A stretch of 64,000 nt of DNA, taken from Sympetrum striolatum. Lineage: Eukaryota; Arthropoda; Insecta; Odonata; Libellulidae. Shown here piece after piece: positions 14,165 to 25,659 of this stretch (the stretch's first letter is position 1; each line of letters begins with the position of its first letter). The notes under the pieces were generated by a model. That model was not told the origin of the DNA. It saw only the letters and a program-made list of their open reading frames with translations, and made no database searches. The stretch spans positions 434,001-498,000 of the forward strand of contig CANPUZ010000033.1 in assembly GCA_947579665.1 (NCBI GenBank), in the 5' to 3' direction. Made by a program: the position numbers and the translations under genes.

Positions 14165-16600
14165 TCTTCGTTTTCATTCAAATTATATGATGTGAAGCTA
14201 GATTTTGCGATGATCCATTTACAATTCTTTTTGTTTGTGGTAATCTGACAGCTCGGAATGTACGAAAAGTGTTTCGTTCCTCTAAATACATGTGCTTCTT
14301 ATCGAGCTTCAAATTTCCCAGTGTACTATAGATCGTTGAATCCCTGCCGATTTGTCGCAGCGCATTATAATGCGTAATTCGACTGTGTTCCTCATAGCAT
14401 ACCTGTACTTTACGACTCAATTTGTTGGGGATTGTCACCATAGTGATTAATTAGTTCACTTCCTCAGTCGGTGTTTCATCAATGATAATATAAACTGGAA
14501 CTTACAAATGCTTGTTTTAAAGAATCGCAGATCTGAAGTTGATAAATAGTTATGTAATTGATGATAAATGGTTAGGAAGTTCAGCAAATAATTTTGATCC
14601 ATCGTATGGAGCCCCTTATTAATATCTGAGAGCGGCTTTTATCAGCTTTATCTCACGTCTTTTCCGGTTTATCCGAAAGTTTGCGACACATTGGAGCCAT
14701 ATCGATGAATGGTATTTTATAACAGGTTAAGTTTTCTTCCTTTGGTTTGTTACGTAATATTACAAATAAGAGTTCGTTGAACAGTCAATGGAATTAATTC
14801 TAAGTGAGTTTATACTCTAACAACTCAGCTCCTCTACTGGTCTTCTGCATTCCCTTTGTGCAGAAGTTTTGATCGCGTAAAATGACAGCGGAATAAATAT
14901 AATGAGTTATCAATTGTATCAATCAAAGAAGCGAAAAACGAGAAAGTGGCTCTACCAATTTTCAGAGCCTTATGACGTAGCCTAATTGTTGGACTGACCA
15001 TCAACGAATAAATGGTCTCTTCCTCGCGAATAAATGCAAATAAATACATTCGACGGACGAAACCTTTGCTTTAGATTTCGAACTTAGTAAGCCGTAGAAT
15101 ATGATTTTGAAGCAACGAACTGAACTGTCCATGAATGAAAGGAACGACTTAAGAGAATAAGAGACGGTATAATAAAGGAAATCTGAGGAAAGAGAGAAGT
15201 TTGCATACTTGACTAAAAGTAACGCCGCAACTTCCAAATTATGACGACGCGACGCATGTAATACGATATAAATAGGCACGGAATGAACTATGCGAGAAAT
15301 CAAGAAGAAGAACGCTCTTATGTGCCCCGATGAGTAAAACGAAGGTGTGAATTTTACCTCTGATTCGATCCTTTGTACTCATTAAGAGAATTTCTTGTTT
15401 ACAAGATATTCGAAAGGTCTTAGCTTCGTGTGTGATATTTGGGAGTCATGTAAATGTTCTCTCCATATTTCTCAGATGATGAATGGGTGCTTTGCTCTCC
15501 CCACCTCGTCGACTTGTTTCGGTGATGAATGAGCAATCTCTCGGCCTAAGGTTAACCTGTAATTCAGCGGATCGTATCCATCGTTTATTGCGATCCTTTT
15601 AATTGGCCCAGAGCATCCAATACTTACACTTTTTTGATTGCAGGAATCATTCTGTGAATGTCTCCTCACTGGTTATTTACCGCAGGTTTGTGTTTCAGTT
15701 ACGAAGCAGCGGTTTAATCATTTTCAGTTTTTCGGGATTGATGATTTTTACAGTTTATTTACTGGGCTTTTAATCAGAGGGAATGGACTTCAGTTCCACA
15801 AGGCGGAGTTTATTTTCATTTAATTAATAGCATTTCAAAAAGAGAATGTATTGCACTTCGAAAAGATTTGATATGGCTTTCCGACTTCAACATTCCAACT
15901 TTTTTTATAATAGCACATCTTTGCGGTGTGTATTTATAAATGTTCGTAAGAACTCTATAACTCGTCAAAGTTATCAGTTCCCGAGGTATTTGCTGATGAA
16001 AAGCTTGTACTTATGTCTTGAATGATGAACTTAAACATTTATTCTATTACTAATAATTGTATTAAGTTAACGATGATCAGGATGGATGAGGGAAATATAG
16101 AAAAATGGATAAATTCTCTCTCTGGAGTAGTAACCCTTCTTGGGATGAAAAGATGAGGTTCGGATCAGAATTGTCTTGGTCAAGGAAGTTTTCATGAATC
16201 AAAGGGAATTGATGGATAGAGTACATGATTAGGAATCAGGAAAAGATTAATGATATACCTGCTCTGGGGTGTTTTACAAAATGGGTGTGAAACATGAACC
16301 ATAGGGAAAGTGGAAATGAATGGCCTTCGAGGTGGGAGTGTGGCATAGAATGGAAAAAGTAGGTTGGGTGCATAGGAAAACAATCACAGAGCTGCTTATG
16401 ATGCTGATGATTAATTTGGAAGAAATTCAACCTGCGAGCGATAAAAATGAACTCAACGTTAATTTCTTAAGAGAAGGGCTTTTTTCGTCTCATCAATTCG
16501 TCCTCAAATATGAAGCAGAGATTGTTGTTTTTACGATATTTTCGAATTGTAGCCGCGGCACTCCATTTAATGGGCATAAGAACTGAATAGATTTCATCTA
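14165..16600. other. Non-coding stretch
   Basis: No gene was identified. The minus-strand frame at 14178-14441 (87 codons) lies directly upstream of the LINE but shows no RT or endonuclease motif. It may be flanking host DNA. Confidence 0.45.
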
Positions 16601-16639
16601 ATCACTGCGAAAGAGTGATCATGGATATGCACGAAAACA

Positions 16640-16877
16640 TTTTTAAGCAGTGATTTACACGACGAAATACGCGAGGCCCAACGAACGCGATTTTCTCAGC
16701 CAGACGACAAAAATATTTCTCGAGATTACGGCGAGAACTGATGGCTTTCATTGGTGTCTTTTTCCGCTTAATATAAGGTGCACTTATTTGAGAATTATTT
16801 AGGTAGTTTGTTGTTTCACATTGCACCCTGCAATGCGCCTTAGTGCGGCTCACGGGGTACTAATGTAAATGTAAAGC
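16640..16877 (+). mobile_element. 3' end of a LINE, same family as 12.6 kb, opposite strand
   Basis: The plus strand carries TTGCACCCTGCAATGCGCC and then GTGCGGCTCACGGGGTA. This aligns with the 3' UTR end of the 12.6 kb LINE (CACCCCCTGCCATACGCC ... GGCGGCTCGCGGGGTA). It is followed by a short TGTAAA-type tail at about 16864-16877. Upstream bases keep a weak trace of the RT C-terminus (a GVFF-like run before a stop), but the reading frame is lost. The 5' limit is approximate. Confidence 0.6.
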
Positions 16878-16879
16878 AT

Positions 16880-17747
16880 TTCCCATTTCTCCACGGGAAA
16901 ACCCAGCAAGCGGAACATTTTTTTACTCCTGATTAATTCCATAAATCCACGAAATTGTAATTGCGTTAGTTTTCATTTTAATTTTTCTATCGTAAAACGG
17001 CAACATTTCAGAGATCTTTTACTGTTTCTGCAATCAATTTTTTGAATACTTTTTAACTGCAATTAATTTTTTTGAATACAGTCAGTCTAAAGAAAGTGCA
17101 GAAATTGTCACATTTTAAGTGCAAACTATTTGAGCATCTTCGAACGCTGTAATCTGGATGGGTATATATTGTATTATATTTAAGTAACTTGATTTTATAT
17201 TTATATTGTATAGTTCTGAAATTGCGCTATTGAGTTGTTTTATTTCCGCTGCAATTTTTTTTTCGGGTTTTTGTTCACTTTCAATTTGTCCTTAGGTGGC
17301 TTTCCGCCATAGAACATTAAAGAATATATCATTATTATTAAATATAAAAAAGTGATGTATAAACTATAATTTCGCCAATCTGCTCCACAAATCTCAAACA
17401 AAGTGTTTTCCGTTCTCCAGGTGATGGTAGTTGTAACATGAAAAGGAGTTTCTCTGCGGCATTCCTAAAATGTCCGATGCACACAACACGTGAATGCAAC
17501 AAAGCGGCGTGCGAGATGAATCACGAGGAATAACAGTCAAACGGATGTTACCTCCTTCGCATATTTCGCTTCGATCAAAGAAGCCATCTAAAGTAAAACG
17601 CTCAAAGCGGATCCATTTGCATTCAAATGGACACAAAGACTTCCGTAATTACGTTGCACTCCGTTATTGCCGAACTAAGAGTGAAATTCGATGCATTTTC
17701 AGATGCGCTTTTATGACGAGCCAATTGGAGCGCCTTTCTAAGTTATC
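16880..17747. other. Non-coding stretch
   Basis: Nothing supported. The overlapping short frames at 17394-17751 on both strands have no family signature. Confidence 0.4.
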
Positions 17748-17883
17748 GTAGTAGAAGTAGTAGTATTGTTAAAAGTGCTTCGACAGCTTAGGTCACTTCG
17801 GACATTGGCTCCCACCGGGAATCGAACCCGGGACCGCTTTCACCAAAGGCAAACGCGCTGTCCACATGACTATCCGGAAGCTC
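17748..17883 (-). mobile_element. tRNA-derived SINE (family A)
   Basis: On the minus strand a tRNA-like head (17883-17806) with B-box GGTTCGATTCC and acceptor-like ends is followed by a short body CCGAAGTGACCTAAGCTG, then CGAAGCACTTTTAACAATAC, and a tail of TAC-type triplets (plus strand 17748-17765). Body and tail match the copy at 28.6 kb, and the head matches unit A at 2.06 kb. SINEs of this kind are Pol III transcribed and rely on LINE enzymes to move. The partner LINE is not identified. Confidence 0.75.
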
Positions 17884-18129
17884 AAAGTTATCTTTGGTAA
17901 TATTATTCGAGTCAATGACTGTTTAAGTTTATTACTGGAATTTGATTAATAAGAATATAAAATCATTATGGCGTGTATAAATATCCTTTTTTTGCTATGT
18001 TTGAATTATTTTAGGATAATATTAACTATTAAAGAGTAATTGCTGTCAAAATCTCTTCTATTTCATTTCAATTTCATCTGTAAATGGAAAATTCTCTAAA
18101 AAAAACTGTTCACATTTAAAATGAGAAAC

Positions 18130-18835
18130 ATCTGATGTGGCCAACACATGACTTTCTCCATATTTATTGAAATATGGAGAATATATAAATAACTCCAAAA
18201 CAACGAGTGCTACAGAAAAAAAAAAGTTGTAGTAAAATAAATTATCTATAACGTATGTACAGATTACAATTACAATGTATGTACAAATTACAAGTACAGT
18301 AAATACATCACATTCTGACAGAAATATTTAAGAAAAACTACAATTTTTGGATAAAAAGCAACTTACGGTTAGCGAGTATTCACTAATCCTCCTCTCCTAT
18401 AAACCACTCCTAAACAATCAGTGTTACGAAAATATGTTTCAAACAAAATTTGTAGAAATGTACATTATCTATAACTTTTGTAAATTATTGTATATACCTA
18501 CATTGAATTCTGACAGATATTTAAGAAAAAAAATTGTTCCGGATAAACCGCAACTTACGGTTAAGCGATATTCATTAAAAACTAATCAACTCTTGTCATA
18601 GTTAGGAATATACTAAATATAAATTTTGGAAATGATCGGATAATCACGTTTTAAGATAGAGCGCACACAAACCTTTTCACCACATACAGACAGACACACA
18701 GACAGACATGTTCGAGAAAATAGCGAAAACGAGCTCTATGGGCCCCAAAACATCAATTTCCGCTGAAATCTGGAGGTCGAATTATTTGCGAATACAATAC
18801 TTTCTCTATACTACGTATAGGGAGAAAGTAAATAT
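18130..18835 (+). mobile_element. Non-autonomous repeat element, copy 1 (about 705 bp)
   Basis: The element begins ATCTGATGTGGCC with CATGACTTTCTCCATAT and ends ATAGGGAGAAAGTAAATAT. The ends contain an inverted pair (ACTTTCTCC and GGAGAAAGT). A second copy in the same orientation lies at 20142-20854 and shares both ends. It also shares internal blocks such as CTCCTAAACAA, CCCCAAAACAT and AAAACTAATCAACTC. The only long frame inside (18347-18601) has no recognisable domain. It behaves like a miniature or foldback-type DNA transposon, but the superfamily could not be assigned. Confidence 0.7.
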
Positions 18836-18839
18836 AGTA

Positions 18840-20140
18840 AAAGAAACACTAACAAACTAACTGCGTAAGTAAATTTAAACTGCGAAATAATAATGTTAAA
18901 ACTAGTATGATCTAAACGTATCGCGGAATTTATTATATTTTGCTGTGGAACGACTGCAACTTATACACGATGCTAACATAAATAGAATTAGTTGAGTTAT
19001 CCGTAGAATATACGACGTAGAGGTTACAAATATTTGCACTTACGGCTGTTTATTACCTCACAGATTTTGAAAATGTGTTAGGTGTTGGATAAGATCACTA
19101 AATTATTCGAAAATGAATAATGACATTCGGAATGTTTACCAAAGATTCACAAGTTGAGGTCTGAAACACGTACTGTTCTTAGGATGAGGAAAGTATTCTA
19201 CTAGTTTACTGAATTTTACTTATATTCATATTACAATACTGTTACACAAATTTATGAATAAAACACTTGTACAATTCCACAATACCGTTACCATTCCACA
19301 TAGTATTGTGGAATTGTGCAAGTGTTTTTATTCATAAATTTGTGCATCATGAAATTCCGCCAATGATCGCTCCACCTAATTCTGTACCATACTGTTAATT
19401 AAATAAAATTAAAAACAATTTCTAAGTTAAAGACGTGCGTTTACCAGCTTCAAACAGCTTAAATTCAACTTCGCCCTGAGAGAAAATTGAGTAATCTGAT
19501 TCGACATTTGGTTTATCCACAAAAGAGGAGAGATTTGACCTGATTTTCAGCTGATATATTAAAATCACATACCGCTTCCTCTGCATTCCCTTTTGTGCGC
19601 GGTTTCAATATCGTAGTTATTCGAAACAAAATGAAAATCGCTCCTCAAATTGAAATATAACTTTTTCCCTGAATTAGAAACGGATCTTCATTTCGGTGTC
19701 ACCTTAATAAAAAATATCCCGGGGTGATTCATCTTCTTCGGATGGCTTCTGGAATATCCATTTTTGCCAGCGAATACAAAGTGGCTCATTTGGTGAGTTG
19801 CTGAAAGCGGAATTTGGTGAATCATTTTACTCGAAACGCATGTGTTTGATTGATGGGCCTGTCAAACGGGTTTGTCAAACCTTAGTACTTCCTTTAAATT
19901 TCGATTTCCTGTTACTGCACTTGTAGGAAGAATACGAAAGATTTACATTTTGCGTCATTCATTACAGGAATACTCTAATCCAATATGCTTCTATGTTGGT
20001 GCTTTCAAATGTAGTTTTTCAAATCCATGAGCATTTCAAGCACCTTCACAGGTAATCACCTAAATCCGTTATCCTGTGACCATGTTTGACTTCAGCAAAC
20101 AAATTGAATGAACAACTCGATTAAATTCAAAATAAAAAAA
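18840..20140. other. Stretch between the two element copies; contains a foldback
   Basis: No gene was seen. The stretch contains the inverted repeat at 19245-19344, listed separately. Confidence 0.5.
19245..19344. repeat. Near-perfect inverted repeat (foldback), arms of about 41 bp
   Basis: The left arm 19245-19285 (starts cacaaatttatgaataaaac, ends ttccacaatac) is repeated in reverse complement at 19303-19344, with a 17-base spacer. Only a couple of mismatches are present, so the two arms are recent or constrained. It could be a small foldback element or a head-to-head duplicate of a short repeat end. Confidence 0.85.
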
Positions 20141-20141
20141 A

Positions 20142-20854
20142 ATCTGATGTGGCCAGCACATGACTTTCTCCATATAAAAGATGTAAATATTTACCTACGA
20201 CAGTAATTTCGAACTCTATATTCCATCTAAACTTGGAAGATGAGTGATTAATTTATATATTATTATCTTTTCGGTACAAACATTATAAATAATGTTTTTC
20301 GGGACATGCTCGATGAAAAACGATGAATTTGGCCTTTCGCCCATAGAGCCCAGAGCGCCCACAAAGTACATAATCAGCAACTTCCGGTTTATCAGTATTT
20401 CATGAATAACTCCTAAACAAACAGTGATACAAAAATATATTTCGAACAAAGGATATAGTAAATTTTATTTTCTAAAACATTTATAAACAATAGTATCTAC
20501 CTAAATGTCATATTTATGGAGATATTTTGAAAACCGGAAATGAGCTTTGAAGAATGAAGCTCGACTTCCGGTTGACCGATTCACTCCAAAAACTAATCAA
20601 CTCTGACAGCACAAACCACAGTACTATATATGAAGTTTGGTATTGATACGACTAATAGTTTTCACGTTAGAGCGCCCACTATCACACACACACACACACA
20701 CACACATACACATACACACACACACATCATTCCGAAAATGGTCACAACGTGTTCTAGGGACCCCAAAACATGTATTTCCGTTGAAATCTCGAAGTCGAAT
20801 TTTTTCATGAAAACAATACTTTCTCTATACTTCGTATATGGAGAAAGTAAATAT
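20142..20854 (+). mobile_element. Non-autonomous repeat element, copy 2 (about 713 bp)
   Basis: Same ends as copy 1: ATCTGATGTGGCC with CATGACTTTCTCCATAT at the start and GTATATGGAGAAAGTAAATAT at the end (positions 20834-20854). The terminal inverted match here is 13 bases (ACTTTCTCCATAT and ATATGGAGAAAGT), better kept than in copy 1. Internal homology to copy 1 is clear but diverged, and copy 2 has a CA microsatellite where copy 1 has a CAGA-rich tract. It has no coding capacity. Confidence 0.7.
20683..20727. repeat. CA microsatellite
   Basis: A run of CA units with two TA interruptions inside element copy 2. It produces a spurious His-Thr open frame on the plus strand. Confidence 0.95.
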
Positions 20855-20859
20855 CAATA

Positions 20860-23800
20860 TTTGCTCACTTGGAAGAGCGTATTAAAAGATGGATTTTGTA
20901 TTCTATACCCATTTTTAGATCGAAGCAATTGGATTTTCCTTTCTTAAATTGTAATTTAACTTATATTTAACAAATGCAGTGAAAAATTAAAAAGTGGTCC
21001 CCCCCTCCGTCTAGGCACCAAACTTCGACATCGCTTCACTCGACGAGGAATATCAGTGCATGCCTTATACAAGATGCTGCTGATCACTTTTACTCGAGGG
21101 ATTCGTTTGGGCATAATTCCAGAAGGAATTCTGTTTTGTACAGTATCTGCCATTAAAAGAAGACAGTTTTTCGCATCTTAAAATTAAGAAGGAGTATGAT
21201 TCCGCAGGTGCGATTCACGCCAATCTCTTGGAATTAGAATGAAACGGACATGAGTCAAATATTTCAAAGAAATGTTAAACTGTCGCAGAATACACTAACA
21301 TCTGAAGTTAGCGTAGCGCCCGGAGCTGCTATTAATTGTCAAGGGATCCTTACAAATGTTGTTTTTATTTACATTTTTTAAAAATAACTTGCTTATGGAT
21401 TTATAATTTCTTTCCAAATCAGTAGGAAATAAATTAAATCAATTTAATCCAAAGCATTTTTTTCCAAGATCTAAAGAGGCGATTTGCCCTCAGGCTGTAC
21501 TTTCGTTCGTCATTTATGCACTTTGTCTACTTAACTGTCTTCTAATATTTTATGTATACTAACTGTACGTTATTTTGATTGTTACGAAATGTTCATTATC
21601 AGATTTTTTCTTAGATCTACAGCGTTTTTTTGCAATAACTTCAAAAAACTCTATTTGATCAGTTGAACAATTCTTTTGCGATTTTCTGTTTTTATTTATT
21701 TATTTATTAATCAGTTCTTAAGATTAATCTCACCTTCAATTCTATTAACCATGTTAAGTATGTTATCTCCATTTTTCGGAACTTTAGAATCTAAATCTTT
21801 CTCGATGTATATTTCAGCATTGCCTCTTGCATCTTTAGTTATCAGGCAAATAGCTACTTTCGAATCCTTTTACATAATTTCAGTGAAACTGTGTTGCAAG
21901 CGTGAATATAAAAAAGTCATTTGCGAGACAATCTTATTTTCCTTCTTCGTTTAATTCTATTTCCGAATATTCGCTCGAAGAAAACGTTAACGAAACGCCC
22001 TCAGACAATTTCAGGACCGGGAAAGAGTAAACGGTAGGAAAATTCCCCAAACAGGAAATTGTCCAACTCTTACGCCCTTGGGAAATTAATTTGGGGTAAG
22101 TTCTTCGAGTTCCCTTATTAAAGGAAACAGTAAAAAAGTGTCCCGCAAGCGCCGATGCGAGTCATCAGCGTTGGTGGAGTCCTCTGGTGTAAGTGGACGG
22201 AGATATACACTCACACACTTTTTCCTCTTCATGAAAATTCTTTCCGAAGTCTATTTTTTAGATTCAAATGAACTTCAATCACGCCCTCTCTGTTTTATTC
22301 GTCGGCAATTTATCGCCTTTGGTTTGTAAAATAAATACCTGGAAACCATTTTCAATAAATCAATTAAATCTAAACTAACTAAAGCTATCAACGAAAATCG
22401 AGCAATATGCACATCGTGACGCAGTTATCTTGCATGGGTAATTAATGTTTCCGTGTTTACACAAAGTTACTGAGTTATAAGGAAAGGGTTGTTTTTCCTC
22501 GGGGTAACTGAATTATAGGTCCATATTGGGGAATCTCACTTCAACAGTTTTGCAATTGCGTACTTGGTTTTTGCTTAAGCTGAGGACCTTTTGTCATTGA
22601 GGAGTTACACCAATCAACTCTTCATATTTATCGCATACAAACATAAGTCTACGCTAAAGCGCGATTTAAAAACCTTAAAAAAGATTATTTATCTTTTTGT
22701 TAAGTTAGCACACATCGCGCATTCTTTCATTGCAAATTTCGCCGACGCATTTGAAGCAAATCGATTGCGGAATTAAAACCTCGCTCCAATTAGAAACTCT
22801 GTTTACTCTGTGGAATCTCAAACATAAGACTGCAAATTCTAGCAGAGAATAGCTTAATTATCTAATTGAGACCCCCATAGAAGAAGTAGCGCATAATATA
22901 CATCTTTACAGAATTTCATTTCCTCATTCACGTGATCATATCTTATCTATCATATAATATTCTCGGAATTTTATTTCAAATGTATGTAAATACATGCATT
23001 TCTATACTGAAAAACCAGTCACATGAGAATATCTAAATTTCCATCATCAAATTATTATAAATCTTTATCAATGCATAATACGAATTAAGATAACAAAATG
23101 TTATGCTACAGCATTCCATGAACTCTACATTTCTTTCATAATTTAATTCTTAAATTTTGTAGCTGGGTGTTTAATTTTGAATCTGTCAAAGAAAATGATC
23201 TGAGAAAGAAAGAACTACGTCACTCTTAAGATATTTTTACGTTTTGTGCATACTATGATGATTCAGTAAACACAGTTTTTACATTCAGCAAACTTCAATA
23301 CTTTTATCAAATCATAGCATATCTTAGAAAATCAGATCACTTAATTAAGGTCTGAAATTTTTTCCATTGAATCAAGATCTACAATGAGAGAAGATACATA
23401 ATGGTTGCTAAAACTCAAACACAATGAAAAATCTCTCCTACTCTCGTGAGTCTATATCATTTGCATTAAATTTGAAGGCAGGGCTAATAGTCAAATTAGA
23501 TGCAAAAAATGGAACGAAATAGAAAAAGGTCACGTTTGGCTGATTTTTTATATTTCGTTATGTCAATAGTATGCGACCGATTGTGCAGCTGCCAACATAT
23601 TCGCAGCCTGAGCAATGGCCAAAGTACCGGTGAAATGTGTGTACTTTTTCAGTTTTTATTCAATATCTTCTGAAATATATGTTATGCAGAAAATATTATT
23701 CCAATGTTTCTTAAAGAAAATAAAATTTCCGTAGGCCCACAACAATGCTCCATTGTCAATTCGTTGCTCTATTGTCAATTCGTCGCTCCATCCCTTCCCT

Positions 23801-24310
23801 TCTTCGGCGGACAGCCCCATCCTTGTTGGCATACCTATAGTTGTCACAAAAGACTTGTTTTCTTGTATTTTTACGAAAAGATGTAATTAAGATGATTAAT
23901 ATTTACATGTTGATTAAGAAATCTGTTATATTACGATTTCAATTTTTTCGATGATCCTGGCTAAACCGTCGGTGACGTCCTCAGCAGTCAGAGAGAGGAC
24001 ATTGTCCTTCTTCGAGACAAAATATGCACTCCTCTGGAATGATATTCCACAGCAATATTTACGTAATACTGAGAATTTCATTTTTGGCCTTTAGAAACCT
24101 GAATGACTCATTTTTTCTTCATTTGCAAGCGCGGTAGATTCTGAGGAGCGGTGGAAGTTCCTGATCGTCGTTCTTTCACCACCATCCGTAGGGCTCGTTA
24201 AAGGTCTTTCGTTCCGGGAAAACGAGCAATGCTAACGTTGGATGACCATTTTATGATAGGCTGGTATTCAAACTGTGTAGCCCCGTAAAGAGTTAGGAAG
24301 CATTCTACCC
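20860..24310. other. Non-coding AT-rich stretch
   Basis: No gene could be supported. The minus frame at 20956-21153 reads like ordinary protein by eye but has no motif, no clear splice site and no neighbour, so it is not called. Confidence 0.45.
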
Positions 24311-24313
24311 AGC

Positions 24314-24512
24314 TATGGCTATATATATATACTCCGTGATCCGCCAGTGGCTAATGGCAGAGAGCCAAGTATCACAAACAATCCTACCTATTAGCTTCGA
24401 TTTTAATCTGCGGAAAGAAGCACCGAAAGTAATTATAAGTTTTTGCATTACTTCGTTGCAATGTTTTGTCGGTGTTTTTCGTAGTTCGTTCTTTTGCAGA
24501 GTGCTGCGTTAA
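24314..24512 (-). mobile_element. 3' end of a LINE, same family as 12.6 kb
   Basis: On the minus strand the frame at 24569-24384 includes a C-terminal stretch (KTLQRSNAKTYNYFRCFF) that aligns with the end of the 12.6 kb RT. It is followed by CTAATAGGTAGGATTG and by CCACTGGCGGATCACGGAGTA, the family's 3' UTR, and a TA-rich tail at 24320-24331. The rest of the ORF is absent, so this is a strongly 5'-truncated insertion. The upper boundary is approximate. Confidence 0.7.
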
Positions 24513-24999
24513 TGATGTTTCCGTCGCCACTTTCACTGCAAAACCCTGCCCTGCTCGAGTCCAGTGCAATCATCTTTGACGGTTTCACTGATGACAGTGA
24601 GCTTCTCAATAAGTGCTGCAGGAATTTGCCATTAATGCATACGTTTGTTGATATTTGATCTTTATAAGTGCCATAATAATTGAGTTAATTAATGTATTGC
24701 CTATTTTTGATTCCGAAAATGTTATTTAACCTTTTACGGATCTCCTGATATTAAACATTTGAAGTTGACTATTCGCTGCAGTATTAAGGGTTCCCGCGAA
24801 CATCTACGAAATAAAAAAAGATTGGGACAATGGGTGATTTTCATGAGTAGGGAGATAAAAATGCATTAGTAATTTAAATCCCGGCATATAATTTCACTTC
24901 AGTGAAATGCTCTGGCAATTTTTTTTTGTGAAAGAGAGAAAGTTACAAAACAAAATCAAAAATATTCAATTCGCCTTAATGAATTGAATGAGGAGAGAC

Positions 25000-25581
25000 G
25001 GGGGTATACCAAAGGCACTTAGATCTATAAGGTTCTTTGTGCCATCCGCTATAATAAGAGATTACCCATAGAGTCCTAAGGCCTTTGAAAAGGCAAGGAA
25101 TTCACCTATGGGTAAATCTCTGATATTGCTGGGTTCCTGTAAAAAGGTACCCATGCAACGGAACCGTGTCCTATTTACAGCAAGGTATTCACAGAGGAAA
25201 TGAATTGTAGATTCCTCCTCTAAATTGCACCATCTGCAGCTTGAGGAATCAGTCATTCCCATGTTTTAGACGTTTTTCCTCACACCTCTGTCCTCTGTCG
25301 ATTGCCAAATTATCAGGTGCTGGGTTTACGCCCAATCCCTGATCGTAGCTTTCAATACGGCAGAAGAAATAGGTTGAGTTGGGCCAACAGGAGAATGGAG
25401 AGCACCTTCCTTTACTAGCTCATCCGCTTTTTCGTTTCCAGAAATGCCCGCATGTCCGGATACCCAGAAAAGATGAATTTTATGCTGTTTAACCAGATCA
25501 TCAAGCTCTCCGCGAAATTCTAGCACGCGCTTAGATCTGCACCATGGTGAGTTAAGTGCCTATAAGGCTGCATGACGATCG

Positions 25582-25585
<4 letters not shown>
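25000..25585 (-). pseudogene. Decayed LINE RNase H domain and C-terminal zinc knuckle
   Basis: On the minus strand one frame reads CTDRHAAL, a stop, then ALNSPWCRSKRVLEFR (about 25583-25510), continues with VSGHAGISGNEKADELV (about 25453-25403), passes two further TAA stops (near 25323 and 25268) and ends with CRWCNLEEESTIHFLCEY (about 25230-25180). These are the RNase H active-site blocks (the Asp of TDxxAAL, the Asp of EKADEL) and the Cys-His knuckle found after RNase H in Jockey/R1/I-type LINEs. The usual last Cys of the knuckle is Tyr here. With three in-frame stops it is dead. The 5' side is cut at the TA repeat, and the 3' UTR probably continues to about 25000. Confidence 0.85.

Positions 25586-25658
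<73 letters not shown>
25586..25658. repeat. Long TA dinucleotide microsatellite
   Basis: About 36 uninterrupted TA units. It abuts the broken RNase H homology on one side and unique sequence on the other, so it marks the 5' breakpoint of the LINE relic. Confidence 0.97.

Positions 25659-25659
<1 letters not shown>

Noticed and set aside
20630..20947. A 105-codon plus-strand gene
   Set aside because: Its core is a His-Thr run created by the CA microsatellite inside a repeat element.
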